From an uncultured Bacilli bacterium (GTDB lineage: Bacteria > Bacillota_I > Bacilli_A > RF39 > UBA660): a stretch of DNA of 64,000 nucleotides. Position 1 is the stretch's first letter, and each line of letters starts with the position of its first letter. The stretch lies in NCBI GenBank assembly GCA_934168205.1, contig CAKPMX010000003.1, forward strand, positions 68,902 to 132,901, written 5' to 3'. Shown piece after piece: positions 43,512 to 52,749 of the stretch. Made by a program: the position numbers and the translations under genes. The notes beneath the pieces were generated by a model. That model made no database searches and was not told the origin of the DNA. It saw nothing but the letters and a program-made list of their open reading frames with translations.

Positions 43512-44696
43512 TTAATCCTCCTTTGTTATTAATCTAATCATGGAATATGCTGGTAGACTATGATCAAACTTTAGTTTTAAGACTTGTTCTGGATGTCTAG
43601 CCACTTCTAATTCATTCATGTCTTCATCATATATTTTGTCTACCGTATATTTATATACTTCACCTGCTGGTGTAAATATTTCTGTTTTATCACCCGGCTT
43701 AAAATAATTTCTTTCTACTAATACTATGCAATTATTTTCTTTATCATAAGAAGTTATTAAACCTAAGTAATCTTGATTTGATAGTTCTTGACGTCCTGAA
43801 TAATACTGGTCGTCATAATCTGCTTCTTTTAAGAAAAAATGTGTCGATACTTCACGATTTGCTACTCTACTTAGACGATATTCTAACTCTTGCATTATTT
43901 CTTTAGTCAAAGTTTTATTGTAATATCTATCTATTATTTCACGATAGGTTCCAATTACTGTTGCCAGATAATATAATGATCTCATTCTTCCTTCTACTTT
44001 TAAGCTCTTAACACCAATATCAATAAGGTCAGTGATATAATCTGCCATGTTTAAGTCTTTTGTTGCCATGGTAAAATCTTTTTCTTCATCAGTTTTAAAG
44101 GCAAAACGACATACTTGGGCACAACCTCCACGGTTGGCATCTCTATTTGTTACGTAATTAGATAAAGCACATCTTCCTGAAAAACAAGTACACATAGCAC
44201 CATGAATAAACACTTCGATATCAACATGAGTCTTATCAATTATTTCTTTCATGTCTTTTTTGCCTACTTCTCTTGCAAGAACAACTCTATCTATACCTTC
44301 ATTTTTAAAGTATTCAACAGCTTTATAATTACTTGTTGAGTTTTGAGTAGATAAATGAACTTCTACATTTTTATAATTATTTTTAATGTGTGAAATAATA
44401 AATGGATCAGATACAATAAAGGCATCTATACCAGCATCTACTACATTTTTTATGTATTCTTCTACTTCACTCATATCTTCATTATGAAAAACGATATTTA
44501 AAGTTAGATATACTTTTTTGTTAAGTTTATGAGCAAAGTCACAACCTTCTTTTATTTCTTCTAATGAAAAGTTTGTAGCATTAGCTCTTAAACTATATTT
44601 TTGTCCACCAATGTATACGGCATCAGCACCATATAAAAGAGTTACTTTTAATCTTTCTAAGTCTCCAGCTGGAGATAATAATTCTACTTTAGCCAT
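43512..44696 (-). CDS. trhP2: U32-family tRNA uridine(34) hydroxylase TrhP2 (YrrO)
   Basis: This 394-residue protein of the collagenase-like U32 family begins AKVELLSPAGDLERLKV, as do TrhP/YrrO proteins. The conserved Cys-containing segment HGAMCTCFSGRCALSN, with GGCAQVCR further on, is the likely iron-sulfur site. In B. subtilis TrhP1 and TrhP2 hydroxylate U34 of tRNAs using prephenate, and TrmR then methylates the product. All three genes are here in the same order. It overlaps trhP1 by 8 bp. Confidence 0.9.
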   Translation of the reverse strand: MAKVELLSPAGDLERLKVTLLYGADAVYIGGQKYSLRANATNFSLEEIKEGCDFAHKLNKKVYLTLNIVFHNEDMSEVEEYIKNVVDAGIDAFIVSDPFIISHIKNNYKNVEVHLSTQNSTSNYKAVEYFKNEGIDRVVLAREVGKKDMKEIIDKTHVDIEVFIHGAMCTCFSGRCALSNYVTNRDANRGGCAQVCRFAFKTDEEKDFTMATKDLNMADYITDLIDIGVKSLKVEGRMRSLYYLATVIGTYREIIDRYYNKTLTKEIMQELEYRLSRVANREVSTHFFLKEADYDDQYYSGRQELSNQDYLGLITSYDKENNCIVLVERNYFKPGDKTEIFTPAGEVYKYTVDKIYDEDMNELEVARHPEQVLKLKFDHSLPAYSMIRLITKED

Positions 44697-45552
44697 TTTT
44701 CTTCACCTGATATATTGTCTTTTTAAAGAAGAAGTTTGTAAAGTCATTAAGGCTTTTATATTTATTAATGTACTCTTCATCTTGACATTTACCTTCTATA
44801 TATTTTTGTGTATCGATTAATAACTCTTTAAATAGCTCATGGTCTATTCCATATTCTCGTAATATTATATAGGGACAATTGCATGAATATAACTCTTTTA
44901 TGATTGATGTTGCGTTAGTTATTTTATTTAAGAAGAAATTAGTACCAGTTTCATCTTCTAATACTTGATATTCTTCATTAGTTGCTTTTTCTGTTACTAC
45001 CAAGTTTTTCTTAGCTTCTTTATTTAGATTATGATAATAATTAGTTAGTAATTTTCTTTTTGAAAAAGCTACACTTGGCATACTTACTGTTTCAACTATT
45101 GCTTCTATTTTACTTTTTGTAATCATTTCTTTTATTTCTTCTAAGGTTATTTCTTTACTTAATAAAGCATATTTTACGCCTTTACTATGATAATAATTAC
45201 AAGTCTTATAATTATTTACCATGTAAGTTTGACTCCAGATAAGATCTGTTTTTAAATTACATTCTTTTTTTAATTGAAGAATTGCTAGATCATAGAAAAA
45301 TATTCCTTTTACATTTAATTTATCTATCTTTAGAAGTATTTCTTTTAAGGATTCTATTTCGTCATTAAAAAAGTTTTTATTTAAATTGATAAATATTTCT
45401 TTATCAGGATTATCTTTTATTATTTGTTCTATTTCTTCAAATGTATATGTTAAGTAACTTTGAGAGGAATAGTTTTTTAATGATAGAATTAAGCCATCGG
45501 TATATTTACTTAGGTCAGTATTTTTGGTACTTTGTTCTATTAAAATTTTCAT
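44689..45552 (-). CDS. trhP1: U32-family protein TrhP1-like (YrrN)
   Basis: This 287-residue protein starts at the ATG at 45552 behind GAGGTGG. A start at 45564 would contain the ribosome site. It has the U32 TIM-barrel pattern in degenerate form (TYTFEEIEQIIKDNPDKEIF, KGIFFYDLAIL, SQTYMVNNYKT) and lacks the Cys cluster of TrhP2. It lies between trmR and trhP2, as yrrN does in B. subtilis, where both paralogues contribute to 5-hydroxyuridine formation. It is shorter than YrrN (about 309). Confidence 0.8.
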   Translation of the reverse strand: MKILIEQSTKNTDLSKYTDGLILSLKNYSSQSYLTYTFEEIEQIIKDNPDKEIFINLNKNFFNDEIESLKEILLKIDKLNVKGIFFYDLAILQLKKECNLKTDLIWSQTYMVNNYKTCNYYHSKGVKYALLSKEITLEEIKEMITKSKIEAIVETVSMPSVAFSKRKLLTNYYHNLNKEAKKNLVVTEKATNEEYQVLEDETGTNFFLNKITNATSIIKELYSCNCPYIILREYGIDHELFKELLIDTQKYIEGKCQDEEYINKYKSLNDFTNFFFKKTIYQVKKNG

Positions 45553-45653
45553 TTGCCACCTCATTTCTATATGTTTTTTTGGGCATAGTAAACTGTGTTT
45601 AGTTATGATTATACCATAGTTTCGTGTTTTTTGAATAATTTTATTACAAAAGA

Positions 45654-45682
45654 AAAAGTTATTTTTGAAATAACTTTCTTAT
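45654..45682 (-). terminator. Terminator of the RsiV-like gene
   Basis: AAAGTTATTT and AAATAACTTT form a 10-bp hairpin with a three-base loop. A T-rich stretch follows on the minus strand, directly after the stop at 45684. Confidence 0.6.
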
Positions 45683-45683
45683 T

Positions 45684-46460
45684 TTAACTAGTTATTTGAA
45701 ATTCGTATGTCTCATCTTCATAAAATTTTTCTTCTTTTAGAAGTGTTTTAGTTACGAATGGTTTATATACTATTAGTTGTCCTGATTTTATGTAGAAACT
45801 AATCTTATCTAAGTAGTTATCAACGTCAACACCGCGCCAACTTAGAAAACATTCATAGTCACAGATGCTTTTATCTATATAGCCTTCTTTGACTTCTTGT
45901 TTGTAATAATCTTGAAATTTATTCTTTAAAATGGCTTCTACTTGATTATAATTTATACCAAACATTTCTAGTACTTCATCGGCGTTAAGCAGTTTTATTT
46001 CTTCTAGGTTGATATTATATGTTTTGAAATCTACGATAGGATCACCACCGGTATTATTATTTACGGCTTTAAGAACTAAAGATAGTATTGACCCGTTTAT
46101 TTCATACTCATAAGTTATGGCATTATTCTTTTTATTGGCGAAGCTTTGAGCATAGGATAATATTTCATCATTAGTACCAAGGATTTCATTAGAATCTATA
46201 TTTATAAATGGTACAACTATTGGATATTGTTCATTTTCATTATCATGTCTTGTAAAAATTAATGGTTGATCTTTATACATTTTTAGATAACTATAACTAT
46301 CTCTTGACTGTTGATGTTGATAAAAGTAAATAATCCCTATTATTGCCAAAACTGCGCATATTATAATGATTATTATAATGTTATTAGAGTCTGCTTGTAT
46401 TCTTTTTCTGTTTTGTTTTTGCGTAGTAGTTGGCTTTTTTTGTTTATCATATATTATCAT
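45684..46460 (-). CDS. Membrane-anchored RsiV/DUF3298-like protein
   Basis: This 258-residue protein has a basic head, one membrane segment (about 28-47; NIIIIIIICAVLAIIGIIYF) and an extracytoplasmic domain. The pattern (YPIVVPFINID, NNAITYEYEINGSILSLVLK, and FYIKSGQLIVYKPFV near the end) resembles the DUF3298 domain of RsiV and PdaC-type proteins. RsiV binds lysozyme as an anti-sigma factor. Here no sigma factor lies beside it. One Cys pair (ICDYECFL) is present. It interrupts the trmR-trhP1 order known from B. subtilis. Confidence 0.6.
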   Translation of the reverse strand: MIIYDKQKKPTTTQKQNRKRIQADSNNIIIIIIICAVLAIIGIIYFYQHQQSRDSYSYLKMYKDQPLIFTRHDNENEQYPIVVPFINIDSNEILGTNDEILSYAQSFANKKNNAITYEYEINGSILSLVLKAVNNNTGGDPIVDFKTYNINLEEIKLLNADEVLEMFGINYNQVEAILKNKFQDYYKQEVKEGYIDKSICDYECFLSWRGVDVDNYLDKISFYIKSGQLIVYKPFVTKTLLKEEKFYEDETYEFQITS

Positions 46461-46492
46461 AATAGCCTCCCTAAAGATAACATTTCCTAATG

Positions 46493-47095
46493 TTATTTTT
46501 CTTCTATTCTTTTACTTACGGATATACCATCACCAAGTTCATAAAAGTCTGTTTTGTAATTGATATTTCCTTTTAAGAATGATATGTATTCTTTTATTTT
46601 TCTAACTAGTGCTCTTAAGTTGCGACTTTCTATTTCCTCTTCATCTTTGTCTACTAGTCCATGGAATTTTAAATTATCTGTTATTATTGTTCCAGATGGA
46701 TTCAAATTCTTTTCAAATTTTTCGAAGAATTTTATACTTTGTGCCTTAGCTGCATCTATAAATATTAGGTCATATTTTTCAGTTAAATTAACATCAAGGG
46801 CATCATTAAATATTAAAGTAATTCGATCTTCTAATTTTAATTTCTTTATGTTTTTTAAAGCTTCTAGGTACCTTTTTTCATCACGTTCTATTGTTGTGAT
46901 GGTAAGAGATGGATTTGATAAGGCCATCATTATTGATGAATACCCTATTGCTGTACCTATTTCTAATACGGACTGAATTTTATTTTTTGATATGTACTCT
47001 ATTAAGAATTTAAGTCCATCATCCATCATTATTGGTACTTTTTCCTCTTTTGCATAGGTACGAATTTCATTTATTATTTCATAAACATTTTTCAC
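46493..47095 (-). CDS. trmR: tRNA 5-hydroxyuridine methyltransferase TrmR
   Basis: This 200-residue O-methyltransferase has the class I SAM-binding motif VLEIGTAIGYSS and the acidic motif DLIFIDAAKAQ, followed by GTIITDNLKFHG (metal-binding Asp). It matches YrrM/TrmR, which methylates 5-hydroxyuridine at tRNA position 34 to 5-methoxyuridine. The start is a GTG behind AGGTGAG. Neighbours are mltG upstream and, after one inserted gene, trhP1 and trhP2, so the whole U34 pathway is together. Confidence 0.92.
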   Translation of the reverse strand: MKNVYEIINEIRTYAKEEKVPIMMDDGLKFLIEYISKNKIQSVLEIGTAIGYSSIMMALSNPSLTITTIERDEKRYLEALKNIKKLKLEDRITLIFNDALDVNLTEKYDLIFIDAAKAQSIKFFEKFEKNLNPSGTIITDNLKFHGLVDKDEEEIESRNLRALVRKIKEYISFLKGNINYKTDFYELGDGISVSKRIEEK

Positions 47096-47110
47096 TACTT
47101 CTCACCTTTT

Positions 47111-48184
47111 TTATCTTTCCCATTTACCAGCAGCGATTAACTCATTCTTCTTGTCTGCATGTTCTTTAGCTGTTGCAAAGAAGTATGTTTTTCCTTCATT
47201 ATCTGATATAAAATATAAATTATTTGTATCTTTTGGATTAATAGCTGCATCTATTGCATTTAAACTTGGCATAGATATTGGACCTACTGGTAATGCAGGA
47301 ATTATATATGTATTATATGGATTTTTGCTATTCATCATTTCAGCTGTGGCAATACCAACATCGGTAAATTCTAAGCCTAAGCCGTAATATGATGTAGCAC
47401 AACTTTGTAATTTCATAGATATGTTTAAACGATTATGAAAAACTGAAGAAACATCTTTAAAATCTCCTGTCTTTCCTTCTTTTTCTATAATAGACGCTAA
47501 AGTTAATATTTCATGTACTGTCATTTGACTATTATTTATTTTGTTTTTGTAATCATTTAATTTATTTTTCATTTCATCTAACATTGTTTCAATTATTTTA
47601 GAAACTGTTACATCTTTATCATTAAAATAATATGTATCTGGAAATAAGTATCCTTCTAACGGATAATAAATTTCGCTATTTAATATTTCATCTGTTAAAA
47701 ACCAGTATTTTGTGATTAATTCATTTAAGTATGTTTTATCAGCAAATACTTTTTCTACTTCTTCTTTTGTATTATTAGTATTATCAGCAATTAACGCTAT
47801 GTAATCCGTTACTCTTTTTCCTTCTTTAAAGGTTAATTTGATAGTATTTGGATTATAGTTATTTCCTTCTACTAATATATTTATAATACTTGGTAATGAC
47901 ATACTCTTTTTTAAATCATATGTACTAGCTTTAAGATTTTTGATATTATGTATTTTTACATAAATTTTAAAGTAAGTTTCACTTTTAATTAGGTTTCTAT
48001 TTTTTAATATTTTAGCTATTGTAGAAATTCCTGAGCTAGCTGGTATTTCTACTTGTATTATATTGTCATCTTTTGAGTCAACTGGTGACTTTAAGTAGGA
48101 TATTGTACCAAGTGCAGCAATTACTACTACAACAAGTGCTATTAAAACAAATAGTAATGGTTTTGGTCTCTTTCTTACTGCCAT
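47111..48184 (-). CDS. mltG: Endolytic murein transglycosylase MltG (YceG family)
   Basis: This 357-residue protein has a membrane anchor (about 10-30; LLFVLIALVVVVIAALG), a LysM-like domain, and the YceG core with LASIIEKEG (catalytic Glu), FHNRLNISMKLQS and the closing region NLYFISDNEGKTYFFATAKEH. MltG cuts nascent glycan strands and sets their length. I choose the ATG at 48184, directly after AAAGGGAG. A TTG five codons upstream is less likely. The position between the YrzB-like gene and trmR is as in B. subtilis (yrrL). Confidence 0.93.
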   Translation of the reverse strand: MAVRKRPKPLLFVLIALVVVVIAALGTISYLKSPVDSKDDNIIQVEIPASSGISTIAKILKNRNLIKSETYFKIYVKIHNIKNLKASTYDLKKSMSLPSIINILVEGNNYNPNTIKLTFKEGKRVTDYIALIADNTNNTKEEVEKVFADKTYLNELITKYWFLTDEILNSEIYYPLEGYLFPDTYYFNDKDVTVSKIIETMLDEMKNKLNDYKNKINNSQMTVHEILTLASIIEKEGKTGDFKDVSSVFHNRLNISMKLQSCATSYYGLGLEFTDVGIATAEMMNSKNPYNTYIIPALPVGPISMPSLNAIDAAINPKDTNNLYFISDNEGKTYFFATAKEHADKKNELIAAGKWER

Positions 48185-48211
48185 AATTCTCCCTTTCAAT
48201 AAAAATAAGAG

Positions 48212-48505
48212 CTATTGCTCGTTATTTTCACCTTGAACTTTTTTTCTTACTTCTTCTTGTAATGTATCTAAAATAGTTTCAATTACTTTCCATTCTTTTT
48301 CAGTTTCAATTGGTTCTAATCTACTATTTGGATCCTCTGGATCGTAAATTGAAGCGTATACTTCTACGTTTCCAGTTTCATCTTTAGTATTATCGGTATA
48401 TACAATATAATTTTTATTTGTCTCTTCACTTTCGAATGTAAAAAGAACATCATATTCTCTTTCTTGACCTGATTCATCAATCATTGTAAATTTATTATCT
48501 TTCAT
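48212..48505 (-). CDS. DUF1292 protein (YrzB-like)
   Basis: This 97-residue acidic protein contains MIDESGQEREYDVLFTFE, NYIVYTDNTKDETGNVEVYA and WKVIETILDTLQEEV, the pattern of DUF1292 (YrzB). It has no catalytic motif and the function is unknown. The place between ruvX and mltG is the conserved one in Firmicutes. GGAAG precedes the ATG, and the ruvX stop is one base upstream. Confidence 0.88.
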   Translation of the reverse strand: MKDNKFTMIDESGQEREYDVLFTFESEETNKNYIVYTDNTKDETGNVEVYASIYDPEDPNSRLEPIETEKEWKVIETILDTLQEEVRKKVQGENNEQ

Positions 48506-48506
48506 T

Positions 48507-48923
48507 TTATCTTCCTTTCTTGTCTAGATAAGTCTGAAGTATGATGGTAGCCGCTAGACTATCTACTACTTTTTTTCTTTTTTTTCGAGAAACGTTTCCC
48601 ATAATTAAGGCATCAGTTGCACTCTTTGTTGTTAGTCTTTCATCCTGTAAGTAAACAGGAATATCAACAGTTTTTTCAAGTTGTTCTTTAAATGATAAAC
48701 TAAGTTCACCTTTTGGTCCTATAGTATTATTCATATTTTTAGGAAATCCTAAGACAATAGCGTCTATTCTCAATTCTTCAACAATAGTTTTTACTTCGGA
48801 TAGTAATCTTTCATATTCTTCATTGTGGCGAATTGTTTTATAACTAGTCGCAATTAGACCAGTGTTATCACTAATTGCCGTTCCTAAAGTACGGCTTCCT
48901 AAATCAAGGCCTAAATATTTCAT
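48507..48923 (-). CDS. ruvX: RuvX/YqgF Holliday-junction-resolvase-like RNase H-fold protein
   Basis: This 138-residue RNase H-fold protein has the first acidic strand GLDLGSRTLGTAISD, the central DERLTT motif and the last VDSLAATIILQ motif. These supply the three conserved Asp/Glu positions of YqgF. The family acts in pre-16S rRNA processing and resembles RuvC resolvases. The start codon shares one base with the ireB stop (TAATG), indicating translational coupling. Confidence 0.93.
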   Translation of the reverse strand: MKYLGLDLGSRTLGTAISDNTGLIATSYKTIRHNEEYERLLSEVKTIVEELRIDAIVLGFPKNMNNTIGPKGELSLSFKEQLEKTVDIPVYLQDERLTTKSATDALIMGNVSRKKRKKVVDSLAATIILQTYLDKKGR

Positions 48924-49174
48924 TATTTTTGTTTTTGAAACTCTGTTAATAGAATTTCCACAATCTTAGCTCTATCAATTTCTTGAATTTTGTTTCTAGC
49001 ATCTTTATAGCTAGAAATATATCCCGGATCACCAGAAATTAAGTATCCAACAATTTGATTAGTAGGATTGTAACCTCTTTCTTTTAACGCTTCATAAACT
49101 TCGTGTAAAATATCTCGAGTTAATTCAGTATCAATAGTTTTAACTTCAAACAAACTTGTTTTATCTTGTGACAT
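48923..49174 (-). CDS. ireB: IreB family regulatory phosphoprotein (YrzL)
   Basis: This 83-residue protein contains the conserved ALKERGYNPTNQIVGYLISGDPGYI stretch (in part residues 30-54) and ARNKIQEIDR of the IreB/DUF965 family. In Enterococcus IreB is phosphorylated on Thr by the PASTA kinase IreK and modulates cephalosporin resistance. The N-terminal region here has several Thr (KTSLFEVKTIDTELT). It is the first gene of the ruvX-mltG-trmR operon, behind GAGGTGA. Confidence 0.92.
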   Translation of the reverse strand: MSQDKTSLFEVKTIDTELTRDILHEVYEALKERGYNPTNQIVGYLISGDPGYISSYKDARNKIQEIDRAKIVEILLTEFQKQK

Positions 49175-49202
49175 CTAATCACCTCATCTTATTTATAATT
49201 TT

Positions 49203-49231
49203 ATTTTACCATTTATTTTTTTCTATGACAA
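49203..49231 (-). promoter_or_regulatory. Promoter of the ireB-ruvX-mltG-trmR-trhP operon
   Basis: On the minus strand TTGTCA (49226-49231), a 17-bp spacer and TAAAAT (49203-49208) lie about 30 bp before ireB. Confidence 0.65.
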
Positions 49232-49237
49232 TATTTT

Positions 49238-50389
49238 CTATACAGAATAAACAAAGGCCATGTAGATTACAAATGCTAAGAACAATAGTGTTACTATTAG
49301 ACCGTTTGCTTTTTCAAATGATGTAGTTTTATCTTTTACTCCTAAAGCAATAGTTATTAGAGCACCGCCAATCAAGCCACCAATGTGGGCAGAATTATCA
49401 ATACCTGGTGTTAAGAAACCAATTCCTAAGTTCATTAATATTAATGGAATAATTTGACTTTTTACTACATTTCCTAAATAAACTCTGTAGTGATAGCCAA
49501 AGTAAACTAGTGAGCCCATAAGGCCAAAGATAGCACCTGATGCTCCAACCGAATAGTAATTACCAGCAAATGTTATTGAGAAAAGTGAGCCAATAACAGC
49601 CGAGAATAAATAAATTATTATATATTTTGTTTTTCCTAGAAAGCTTTCTAATTGACTACCAATAATTGATAATGCATAGCAGTTGAATAGTAAATGGAAT
49701 ATACCAGCATGAAGAAATGTTCCTGTTATAAGTCGATAATATTCACCAGCTCTTATACTTGGTCCATAAATACTATACTTACTTATTAATTCCTTGTAAT
49801 TTCCTAAAATCATAGGTATTACAAATAGTAAAACATTTATAGTAACTAAGGCGTAAGTTATTATTGGTTTTTTTATTTTAAAAACACTTTCTACTTTTCT
49901 AGCATCTTCTTGATTATGTTTATTTATATCATTAGTTATTCTCATAAATAATTCCATTCCTTTTTCAGTAAATTTTAATTTTTTATTTAAATCTGGAAAA
50001 GCTTTGTTTAATACATCATTCTTATTAAAATCAGCCTCATCATCTATTTTTACACATATAGCATTTGGATTTTCATTTAAATTTTCAGTAACATTTTCTC
50101 CTAGGTTTAGAAATATACTGAAAACATTCATACTAAGTGAAAGTGTTTTTTTACGTATTTTTTTTATTATTCTTTTTGTTTTAAATTTATCAAAATCAAA
50201 TTGTGCATCATTATGAATATAACCAGATACTATACGAACTACTTTATAATCTTCATTTAAATTTTCTAGCCAGATTTCATTTTCTACGCCTTGAAGAATT
50301 ATCGGGTTATAGTTCTTTTCTGTTATAAAATAATGAAGCAATTTCATGACCATTATATTTTTATCATCTAGTTCTAATTCTGCTTCCAT
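49238..50389 (-). CDS. Rhomboid-family intramembrane serine protease
   Basis: This is a 383-residue protein. The N-terminal cytoplasmic domain (1 to about 170) is hydrophilic and unlike the rest. The rhomboid core follows with GTFLHAGIFHLLFN, the catalytic Ser in GASGAIFGL and His in SAHIGGL. It cleaves membrane proteins within the bilayer. Substrates are unknown. Length and N-terminal domain resemble Bacillus GluP (YqgP) without its TPR tail. AGGAGG precedes the ATG. The gene diverges from the tspO-like gene. Confidence 0.9.
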   Translation of the reverse strand: MEAELELDDKNIMVMKLLHYFITEKNYNPIILQGVENEIWLENLNEDYKVVRIVSGYIHNDAQFDFDKFKTKRIIKKIRKKTLSLSMNVFSIFLNLGENVTENLNENPNAICVKIDDEADFNKNDVLNKAFPDLNKKLKFTEKGMELFMRITNDINKHNQEDARKVESVFKIKKPIITYALVTINVLLFVIPMILGNYKELISKYSIYGPSIRAGEYYRLITGTFLHAGIFHLLFNCYALSIIGSQLESFLGKTKYIIIYLFSAVIGSLFSITFAGNYYSVGASGAIFGLMGSLVYFGYHYRVYLGNVVKSQIIPLILMNLGIGFLTPGIDNSAHIGGLIGGALITIALGVKDKTTSFEKANGLIVTLLFLAFVIYMAFVYSV

Positions 50390-50456
50390 GTTTTCCTCCT
50401 AAATAAGTTAATAATATTATATACTAAAACATAAAATAAAAAAAGAGGTGATTATT

Positions 50457-50918
50457 TTGTTAAAGAAAATTCTTATTTTTGTATTATGCTTAGCTCCTTG
50501 GTTTCTTACTAATATAGTTCCTGTTGATTATAGTTGTTTTGATACTATAAAATTACCATTTTTTTGTCCTCCTAAGGCTGCCTTTGGAATAATTTGGACA
50601 ATTCTTTACATTTTTATTGCGATAAGTATTTATGGCATTGTAACTAATTATAAATGGAAAGAAATTCCTAAGTCTTATAAGACTGCTCTACTTCTTAATT
50701 ATATATTTAATCAGGCCTATACTTTAATATTTTTTGGCCTTAAAAACAACTTTTTAGCATTTGTTGATACTGTTGCGATATTTATATCCTGTTTATTCTT
50801 ATATCATGAAACTAATAACTTAAGAGAAAAAAGTAGTAAGTTTTTGGATCCTTACGTACTCTTTTCATTATTTGCTTCTATTTTAGCTTTAACTATATAT
50901 GTAATTAATACTTTATAG
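50457..50918 (+). CDS. tspO: TspO/MBR family membrane protein
   Basis: This five-helix membrane protein of about 153 residues has the TspO landmarks LPFFCPPKAAFGIIWTILYI (usual PxWxFGPVWTxLY) and NYIFNQAYTLIFFGLKN (usual NxxWSxLFF). TspO proteins bind porphyrins and other ligands. The Trp-rich positions are partly replaced by Phe and Ala. I take the TTG at 50457 as start, six bases after AGAGGTG. A GTG at 50448 is part of that site. It is one of the few plus-strand genes here. Confidence 0.82.
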   Translation: MLKKILIFVLCLAPWFLTNIVPVDYSCFDTIKLPFFCPPKAAFGIIWTILYIFIAISIYGIVTNYKWKEIPKSYKTALLLNYIFNQAYTLIFFGLKNNFLAFVDTVAIFISCLFLYHETNNLREKSSKFLDPYVLFSLFASILALTIYVINTL

Positions 50919-50920
50919 TT

Positions 50921-51811
50921 TTATTCTTCGTTTTCTAATTCTTCTAATTTTTCTTTAAATTCTTTTGGTGGCTCAACTTCAAAATAAAGTTCCTTATTAG
51001 TTCTTGGATGATTAAATCTGATACTTTTAGAATGAAGCATTTGGCCAAATTCTGTGCAATTTTTTTCTTTTCCATATAGTGGATCATTTACGATAGGATA
51101 ATTTATATAAGCTAAATGTACTCTTATTTGATGTGTTCTACCAGTTTCTAGAATACACTCAATTAAAGTATTAGCTTTATATCTTTTTAGGACTTTAAAA
51201 TGAGTTATAGCCTCCTTGGCATTTACATCTGTAACTTGCATTTTAAGTCTATTTCTTTGGTCTCTTCCAATTGGAGCATCAATTGTTCCTGTATCTGTTT
51301 TTATTACACCGGTTGTGATGGCTAAATAACGTCTTTCTACTTCTTTGTTCCCAATCATTTTTGATAGTTTTTCATGTGTTTCTTCATTTTTAGCAACTAA
51401 CATAAGACCAGATGTATCTTTATCTAGTCGATGAACTATTCCAGGACGCATCTTGTCACCCGATGTTATATTGAATCTATATAATAAAGCGTTAACTAGA
51501 GTGTTTGTGTAATGACCAGGTGCTGGATGAACTACCATACCAGAAGCCTTGTTTATGACTAAAAGGTCATCGTCTTCGTAAACTATATCTAATGGTATAT
51601 TTTCCGGTTCAACGCTTATCTCATAATTAAGCTCATCATTTACTTGTATTTGATCATTTAATTTAACAAGGTAATTTGCACTTATCACTTTATCGTTTAC
51701 TAGTACTTTTCCTTCTTTGATTAGTTTTTGAATTTTACTTCTAGAGATATCTAGTTTAGTAGCTAGATAAGAATCTATCCTTGTTTGTGTTTCTTCTTCT
51801 ACGATAATCAT
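50921..51811 (-). CDS. rluD: Pseudouridine synthase, RluD family
   Basis: This 296-residue enzyme has an N-terminal S4 RNA-binding domain (about 13-60; KLDISRSKIQKLIKEGKV) and the catalytic core with GIVHRLDKDTSGLMLVA, where the Asp in RLDKDTSG is the nucleophile. It isomerises uridines of 23S rRNA. Which sites are modified cannot be read. GAGGAGG precedes the ATG. It belongs to the same strand and gene order as lspA (lspA then rluD), with a kinase-like gene inserted. Confidence 0.93.
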   Translation of the reverse strand: MIIVEEETQTRIDSYLATKLDISRSKIQKLIKEGKVLVNDKVISANYLVKLNDQIQVNDELNYEISVEPENIPLDIVYEDDDLLVINKASGMVVHPAPGHYTNTLVNALLYRFNITSGDKMRPGIVHRLDKDTSGLMLVAKNEETHEKLSKMIGNKEVERRYLAITTGVIKTDTGTIDAPIGRDQRNRLKMQVTDVNAKEAITHFKVLKRYKANTLIECILETGRTHQIRVHLAYINYPIVNDPLYGKEKNCTEFGQMLHSKSIRFNHPRTNKELYFEVEPPKEFKEKLEELENEE

Positions 51812-51856
51812 ACTTAACCTCCTCGTTGTAATATTTTAACATATAAGATAATTTTA

Positions 51857-52732
51857 TTAAAGAATGTCTATTTTATTTTCTTTGGATATTTGTTCTAATA
51901 GTTCTAGTATTTTTGCACAATACTCTTTATTATTACTATTCATATTATAAAAATGGCAATAACAATTAATTAAGCACCAAAGATAATTATCAAAATTAAA
52001 ACTTAATTCTTCCTTGTATCCAGATAAAAACATTTTTATATCATTAACGCTATCCATGAACTTTTGTCCTGGTCTTAAAACTGTTGCCCAGGCAATGTCT
52101 TGTTCTTTAAATCCTTTACCTGAATATTCAAAGTCTAAAACTGTACTTACTTTTCCTTTATCCCAGAGAATGTTTCCATAGTGAAAATCACCATGTATAA
52201 AAGTATCTTTGTTTGCTTCTATGTAATTTTTACTTAGATATCTAACGTAAGGTTGTAATTCTTTTATTTCTGTTTTTACAATGCTATTTATATCTCTTTG
52301 ATATGAATTTTTAAATAAATCCTTTGGTATTTTATGTATTATAGCTAGCTCTTTTCCATATTTATATAAATATTCTTCTTTTTTAGAATTATCTTTTTTA
52401 AAAATTTCTGATAATTTATTTCCTGTTCTTTTTTCTAGAAAAAGGCAGTTTTTATTTTTATGTTTTACTAAATCTAAAACTTTAGGAACTTTTTCGTAGT
52501 ATTTATTTTTCTGTAATATGTTGATATTTTCTTTTTCTTGAACAAAGTCACTAACTCTACTTCGTTCTATTTTTAGTACTACATTTCTTTTTTCATTATT
52601 ATTTTCAATTACACATTCTATAACATCATTGCCAGCTGGATAGTAATTGATTATTTTAGTTATTCTTCCTAGCTTAGTATTTATCTCTTTAGGATTTATT
52701 TCTAGATCACGCCATTTTTTGTATTTAGCCAT
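51857..52732 (-). CDS. APH/choline-kinase-like phosphotransferase
   Basis: This kinase of about 291 residues has the catalytic loop IHGDFHYGNILWD and the metal-binding VLDFEYSG, both intact, unlike the YsxE-like protein at 914-1813. The N-lobe Lys is probably in NVVLKIERS. Candidate substrates are small alcohols, sugars or antibiotics, and nothing in context tells which. I choose the ATG at 52732, which has AAAGGGA upstream. An ATG at 52750 overlapping the lspA stop (TAATG) is possible. It sits between lspA and rluD. Confidence 0.82.
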   Translation of the reverse strand: MAKYKKWRDLEINPKEINTKLGRITKIINYYPAGNDVIECVIENNNEKRNVVLKIERSRVSDFVQEKENINILQKNKYYEKVPKVLDLVKHKNKNCLFLEKRTGNKLSEIFKKDNSKKEEYLYKYGKELAIIHKIPKDLFKNSYQRDINSIVKTEIKELQPYVRYLSKNYIEANKDTFIHGDFHYGNILWDKGKVSTVLDFEYSGKGFKEQDIAWATVLRPGQKFMDSVNDIKMFLSGYKEELSFNFDNYLWCLINCYCHFYNMNSNNKEYCAKILELLEQISKENKIDIL

Positions 52733-52749
52733 AATACAATTCCCTTTCA

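Noticed and set aside
45684..46460. Anti-sigma factor with adjacent ECF sigma gene
   Set aside because: The neighbours are trmR and trhP1 and no sigma factor is encoded nearby. Only domain resemblance to RsiV remains.
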